Assembly: GCA_026826555.1 (NCBI GenBank)
Contig: JAKSZT010054458.1
Coordinates: 713,481 to 777,480 of the forward strand
From: Tolypeutes matacus
Lineage: Eukaryota > Chordata > Mammalia > Cingulata > Chlamyphoridae
Direction: 5' to 3'
DNA length: 64,000 bases
The position numbers and the translations under genes are program-made. Positions within the stretch are counted from its first letter, which is position 1, and the number at the start of each line of letters is the position of its first letter. The notes below the pieces were generated by a model, which searched no databases, was not told the DNA's origin, and saw only the letters and a program-made list of their open reading frames with translations. Below, one piece after another: positions 59,890 to 64,000 of the stretch.

Positions 59890-61498
59890 GTTTACTACAG
59901 AGGACAAGTACTTTAACAATTTTTTTTTGTTGTTGTTTTAGAAAGTATTTTACATAAAACACACAGAGCATTTAACAACACTTTTCAATCTTTACAACCA
60001 CTCTTCAGTGAAGATTTTGCTGAAGCTCCTCTTTTTCAACAAAACATTCCAAGACTGAATATTATAGAATGCAGTATTTTACATACTTTAGCTTATTATT
60101 GCAGTTAAAAGTTCTCCTTTCTTTGATGGCTTCTGCATATATTATGCCCATAAAGAAGAAGTCTTTTTTTTTAAATTGGTGACTTGTTAAACAGAATTGC
60201 CTTTTTGGTACAACTTGACCCCAACTAAGAACCTAAAATAGTCATGATGAAACCAAAGAACTGACAAATATAGAGCTTCTTGTAGGGGCTTTTTCAATCT
60301 AATAATTGAAGAATTTAATATCTATCAGTATAATATCCTTTATTGTTGTGTTCAGTAACTATAGCCTGGAGTGCTATTACAACTAGTATAACCAGTTGGC
60401 ATCAAAATATAAAGTAAAAATATGTACATTTTATAAATCAATTCTTACCTGAATAATTTCAGCTCTTTTGAGAATGTTCCACAAAGTGGAATTCCTTCCT
60501 AAAGTTACAGTAAATGTGGTACAATGTGTACAACTTGGTTAACCAGTGCCTGCTTGTTATGTCCAAGATTTTTCCTTATCTTGAATCAAATGCACAATCC
60601 TGACTACCATATCTGAATGCACTTGCTTACAGTTTTGTATATAAAGTCCAACTCAAGCTTATTTTGGTTTATCGTACATGCTTTATTAAAATGGTACGTG
60701 TATTTACAGTATCTGCAGAAAGAGTCCCTTCCCAGGCGCTCTCACACACATTCAGACACACCCATACAGACAGACACACACCATGTCCCCATGCACCCAC
60801 ACCGTTGAGATATGAGGGTCATACTCCTTAAATTAGGCAGCTGTTGGGGGCTAGAGTTGTTGATTTGTTTTTCACTTTTTTTGAAAAGAGGAAAGCATGG
60901 GGGACTGCATTTGGCCATTACAATGCTAACTGAGTTTGTGTATATTAACATATATGGCAGTAACACTGAATATTCCTTTTACATTCTATGTACACAGAAT
61001 GACATCAAGGTTTTGCGGTCAACAGAATATTCCAACTTCAGTCTCAATGCTGCTTGTAGTGACTTCTGAATTGATATAGGGGCTTTCCCTAAAAATAAGT
61101 CAAGTCTATGTAAGTGAAATAAGGCACAATTCATAATGATTTGATCTAGGGGAAGGGAAGGAATTCTAGTTTCAAATGATATTACTGTTGGGGAAATAGC
61201 TTTGACTCAAATCCACTTGAAATCCCTTCTCCTAATTTCTGAAGATTTCCTAGAAATAAAGGTTTTTTAAAATTTTCCCTGACAAAACCCAAGAGAAAAG
61301 TTTGGGAATTCACATTTTAATGTTTCCTTAACCTAAACTACTCAAATTGATGGGCAATACCCCTCCCCCTTCCCTAGTCTCCTCCATCCTCATGGCTAAG
61401 ACAAAATCACAGCATGTGAAATCAGAGTCCCTTACTGTTTTTTTGAGGAGATTTGTACACTCAAAGAGTAGCAAATACATATCTGGTTGTTTTTGATT

Positions 61499-61571
61499 AA
61501 AAGAAAGAAAGAAAGAAAGAAAGAAAGAAGGAAAGAAAGAAAGAAAAGAGAGAAAGAGAGAAAGAAAAGAA
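61499..61571 (+). repeat. (GAAA)n microsatellite in the PGRMC2 3' UTR
   Basis: GAAA units with a few GAGA and GGAA interruptions span about 73 nt. On the PGRMC2 transcript it reads as TTTC repeats, about 275-350 nt after the stop codon. Confidence 0.92.
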
Positions 61572-61845
61572 ACCTCAAGACTTTCTTCTCTTTAAATTAT
61601 CCCTGTCTCCTTTTTTTCAGGATTATGAAGCCCCACCAGACATTACAAACAACTGCAACAAATAAGTTTGGCAGCATAAATAGTGTCTAGTATTCAAATC
61701 TTCATAGTGAGATTCATTTATCTTGTATACAATCTGTTGAGTGTTTTTCGCAGCAGGTGAACTATACCCAAAGATGCTGAGCATTCTGTGAAAGTGAGTA
61801 AGAATTGCAGTTCTGAAGGCCCCTGACTTTGGTTGTTTACAAAGT

Positions 61846-61943
61846 TCAATCCTGTTTATTGTGATCCTTGGTATCTTCTTCATCTGTATATTCTGACGGT
61901 TCTTCCCCTGGTTTTAGGAGTCTGCCTATATAGTCATATTTTT
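61846..61943 (-). CDS. PGRMC2: PGRMC2 last coding exon and stop codon
   Basis: On the minus strand the acceptor is tatctttcag. The first two bases complete the Glu codon split from exon 2, followed by KYDYIGRLLKPGEEPSEY and the acidic tail TDEEDTKDHNKQD, then TGA at 61848-61846. This matches the C-terminus of mammalian PGRMC2, with Ile where human has Val in the DYVGRL segment. The Lys-Tyr pair matches K163/Y164 of PGRMC1, which I recall as close to the haem. The longer open frame reaching 62139 is intron read-through and is not coding. Confidence 0.96.
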
Positions 61944-62164
61944 CTGAAAGATACATCAAAAGAAAATCAGTAGTGATCAACTTTGTTTCACTATCCACTA
62001 TATGGAGGGGAAGGTGTTTGCCTCTTTGATCATACAGAACAGCAAAATTCTTCCTATTGTTTACCACAGCTGGTCTTTGTATAAATGTAAGTCTTGAACA
62101 AAAGAAAACAGGGTTAAGGGACTTCCAAGGCTTGGGCATTATTCTTTGCAGGACAATATTTCAT

Positions 62165-62330
62165 ACCACTGGTTCTTAATTAAGGACACTGCATCAAAAT
62201 CACTTGGAGACCTTTTAAAGTTATACACATATCCAAGACCCATCTAAGGGTTGCCTACCCCAGGCTCTCGGGGTTAGGCCTGGGGACATGTATTTTTCTA
62301 ATTCTAATGTGCACTGTCTTAGAATAGTTC
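62165..62330. repeat. MER5A-like hAT fossil
   Basis: 'actggttcttaattaaggac', 'atcaaaatcacttggagacc' and 'tttctaattctaatgtgcac' are in MER5A order. Confidence 0.6.
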
Positions 62331-63112
62331 TTTGACTCTTAATAGCATCAAAATAGTCTAACTAGAGAAATAAGTTGGCAAATAAGGCATTTACAAGTTA
62401 TTTAAATTCTATAAATAAATTGGATTTTGCAAAGAACTGAGATAAATAAAACTTTAGAGCAAATATTCTGGAGTAGAGAATATGAAAAAGGAAATAATGA
62501 TTTCTTGGGATTGAGGAATAGAGTGGAAGAATGCGGTAGAGGATCACATGGTATGTAGGGCTAACAGGGAAATATTCTTGGGGAGAGAGTGTAACATATG
62601 CTATTAGGCCTCAAGAAAATAAACTGAATGAAGAGATGGAAATACATTTGGTACTAGCTACCCTGTGTCCTTTGAGGTCTCCCTGGCTGGCCCCTGTCAC
62701 ATTCTTCACTCTATCAATCTCTCTTCTACTTAGATCTGTTACTTTGCTTGTTTTTATGTTATCATTGTATGGTCAAGGTGATACATCATTAGTTGTTTCA
62801 TGGTCAAGAATTTGAACGTAAGTTAATTAACTGGCAAACCAAGAGAATTAGATAAGAGGACTGCTTCATATACCAGAACCAATACAAATATCAGGAAGCC
62901 AGAATAACTGTTTTAAAGAGATTCAGGGGTCAGATAAATAGCTGTCTAGAGTGTCATATAGGGGTTAATAATTGATGTAAGTTACATGGATATAATAAAG
63001 GGGAATGACATTTTTTTCTTCAGTTTGAAGAAAAAAAAATTTTTTTTCAGAAAAAACTATAATTGTAGTATTGATATCAGCAAATCAATTGTTTTAAAAA
63101 TAAGCCAAATCT

Positions 63113-63352
63113 GGGGTGCAGATGTGGCTCAAGCAGTTGAGCATCCGCTTCCCACATGGGAGGTCCTAAGTTTGGTCCCTGGTGCCTTCTAAAAACAAAA
63201 ACACAAGCAACAAGGAAACAAACAAACAAACAAAAAAACCAACTCAGAGGAGCCAATGTAGTTCAGTGATTGAGTGCCGGCTTCCCACATAGGAGGTCCG
63301 GAGTTCAATGCCTGCCCCTGGTACCTCAAAGAAAAAAAAAAAGAAAAAAAAA
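63113..63352 (+). mobile_element. dimeric tRNA-derived SINE in PGRMC2 intron 2
   Basis: It lies on +, antisense to PGRMC2. The first half has 'gatgtggctcaagcagttga' and 'tttggtccctgg'. The linker carries (CAAA)n and 'aaccaactcagagga'. The second half has 'gagttcaatgcctg' and an A-rich tail. The 11-bp repeat aagccaaatct flanks it (63102-63112 and 63353-63363). Confidence 0.9.
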
Positions 63353-63644
63353 AAGCCAAATCTATAACTTAATGAACAAGCCTCGAAACCTTGTAAGACT
63401 TAAAGTGTCACAATCTTTGTTAGAAGTCCCTTATAATTTGTAACAAGTAAAAATTTAAATATATATTTTCAAAATAATCATCACATCTTAATCTACTGAT
63501 ACTTAGCTATGTTTAAAATTTCATCAAATTATAATGGCCATGAAAACAGATGACATTCTTAGGTTCTTAAAGAATGTGAAATAGTATACACTGCTTTGGT
63601 CATATACTTAATATTTCCAAGTAAGTTCCACAAAATGAAGGTAC

Positions 63645-63800
63645 CTTTAAACTGCATTTCCCATTCTCGAACACTTTCCATTTGTACAGCATTTAAATCT
63701 GACAGATCATCATATTCATCTCTAAGTGCATCTTTATCTAGGCAAAATGTCGCCAGTCCTCTGGAGGCATCCCTACCAGCAAATATTCCATATGGACCCG
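63645..63800 (-). CDS. PGRMC2: PGRMC2 coding exon 2 (cytochrome b5-like haem-binding domain)
   Basis: Read on the minus strand, the acceptor ttttccag is followed by codons for [20 protein letters not shown] and then [20 protein letters not shown], ending REWEMQFK with donor G|GTACCT. The 156 nt are in phase with the next exon. This is the conserved core of membrane-associated progesterone receptor component 2, an ER and nuclear-envelope haem-binding protein with a cytochrome b5-like fold that has been linked to haem delivery. The Tyr in GPYG aligns with the axial haem ligand Tyr113 of PGRMC1 and is intact. Exon 1 (N-terminus, transmembrane helix and start of the domain) is outside the window. 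The acceptor directly follows a 17-nt T run. Confidence 0.96.
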
Positions 63801-64000
63801 CTGGAAAAAAAAAAAAAAAAGAAATTACTTAGATTATCTAACAATATTTTGGAATGTCTCAATTGAAAAAGTCAAATAAAAGAAACCTCACCATGACTCC
63901 TATTTTGTAGACAGCCTTAATTTCAAAACATGTACAGGCACTAGATGGGATAAGAAAATTCTTGGAAATCTGCCTTTTTTCCCCAAAGTAAAGCCTTTCA
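63801..64000 (-). other. PGRMC2: PGRMC2 intron 1, 3' end (cut by the window edge)
   Basis: The acceptor AG is at 63802-63801 on the minus strand, preceded by CC and a 17-nt T run (A run on + at 63805-63821). No branch point or other feature is claimed. Confidence 0.8.

Larger units (their letters stand above)
59700..61845 (-). other. PGRMC2: PGRMC2 3' UTR (distal end estimated)
   Basis: About 2.1 kb follows the PGRMC2 stop with almost no interspersed repeat, unlike its surroundings, which suggests a constrained transcript end. Minus-strand AATAAA signals (TTTATT on +) occur at 60682-60687 and 59720-59725. The distal one would give a 3' UTR of about 2.1 kb, in line with the long human UTR as I recall it. 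The region holds a GAAA microsatellite (61499-61571) and an AT dinucleotide tract (59844-59889). No coding potential is credible here. Confidence 0.55.
61944..63644 (-). other. PGRMC2: PGRMC2 intron between exons 2 and 3
   Basis: The intron is 1701 nt with GTAC donor and CTTTCAG acceptor on the minus strand. It contains a MER5A-like fossil (62165-62330) and a dimeric SINE (63113-63352). Confidence 0.9.

Noticed and set aside
61846..62139. 97-residue minus frame as a stand-alone protein
   Set aside because: Only the last 31 residues are PGRMC2 coding. The first part is intron read-through upstream of the tatctttcag acceptor.
12690..63360. True tRNA genes suggested by A- and B-box-like sequences
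   Set aside because: Every case is in a SINE with a poly(A) or poly(T) tail and target duplications, and none folds by eye into an intact cloverleaf with a conserved anticodon arm.
1..64000. CRISPR arrays, operons, phage or plasmid features
   Set aside because: The DNA is clearly mammalian, and no regularly spaced repeats or bacterial gene organisation are present.

Overview
This is nuclear DNA of a placental mammal, almost certainly a xenarthran (armadillo, sloth or anteater; armadillo is my best guess). It is AT-rich, with small exons in large introns. At least eleven tRNA-derived SINEs carry the 'gtggctcaa...ggttcgattcc' core in monomeric, dimeric and extended forms, which fits the DAS-SINE family known from Xenarthra. 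The species call is inference from repeat content.

Two protein-coding genes are present, both partial and arranged tail to tail. On the + strand, positions 1284 to 9205 hold the last five coding exons of LARP1B, which encode the cap/TOP-RNA-binding DM15 region and the C-terminal tail. Its 3' UTR follows to about 10.2-10.7 kb. On the - strand, positions 63800 down to 61846 hold the last two coding exons of PGRMC2 (most of the cytochrome b5-like haem-binding domain and the acidic C-terminus). Its 3' UTR runs down to about 59.7 kb. The first exon of PGRMC2 and the N-terminal two-thirds or so of LARP1B lie outside the window. The human genome has the same neighbours in this convergent order on chromosome 4q28.

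The roughly 49 kb between the genes has no supportable host gene. It is a record of retrotransposition. (1) 11.2-12.3 kb: a retroposed, polyadenylated retrovirus-like transcript with target-site duplications. (2) 16.2-17.1 kb: two GC-rich SINEs with long target-site duplications. (3) 18.4-26.0 kb: a decayed, rearranged L1 whose ORF2 is partly present twice, with an ERVL-type LTR exactly at the junction. (4) 29.0-29.3 kb and 45.1-45.9 kb: two copies of one segment, one of them split by an ERVL-type LTR. (5) 30.7-31.3 kb: another LTR. (6) 34.5-39.5 kb: an old L1 with an inverted 5' part, carrying a SINE, an MLT1 LTR and a younger 5'-truncated L1-like element inside it. (7) 39.8-40.5 kb: an L2 fragment, followed by an LTR. 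(8) 41.2-41.7 kb and 57.9-58.3 kb: extended SINEs. (9) 42.7-44.1 kb and 46.4-49.1 kb: further L1 pieces. (10) 54.0-54.6 kb: a solo LTR.

I found no operon, CRISPR array, phage or other undescribed functional system. The interesting material is retroelement structure: nested insertions, a possible spliced retroviral retrocopy, and paralogous empty-site evidence. The two genes are not known to act in one pathway. LARP1B belongs to an mRNA cap/TOP-binding family, and PGRMC2 is a membrane haem-binding protein.
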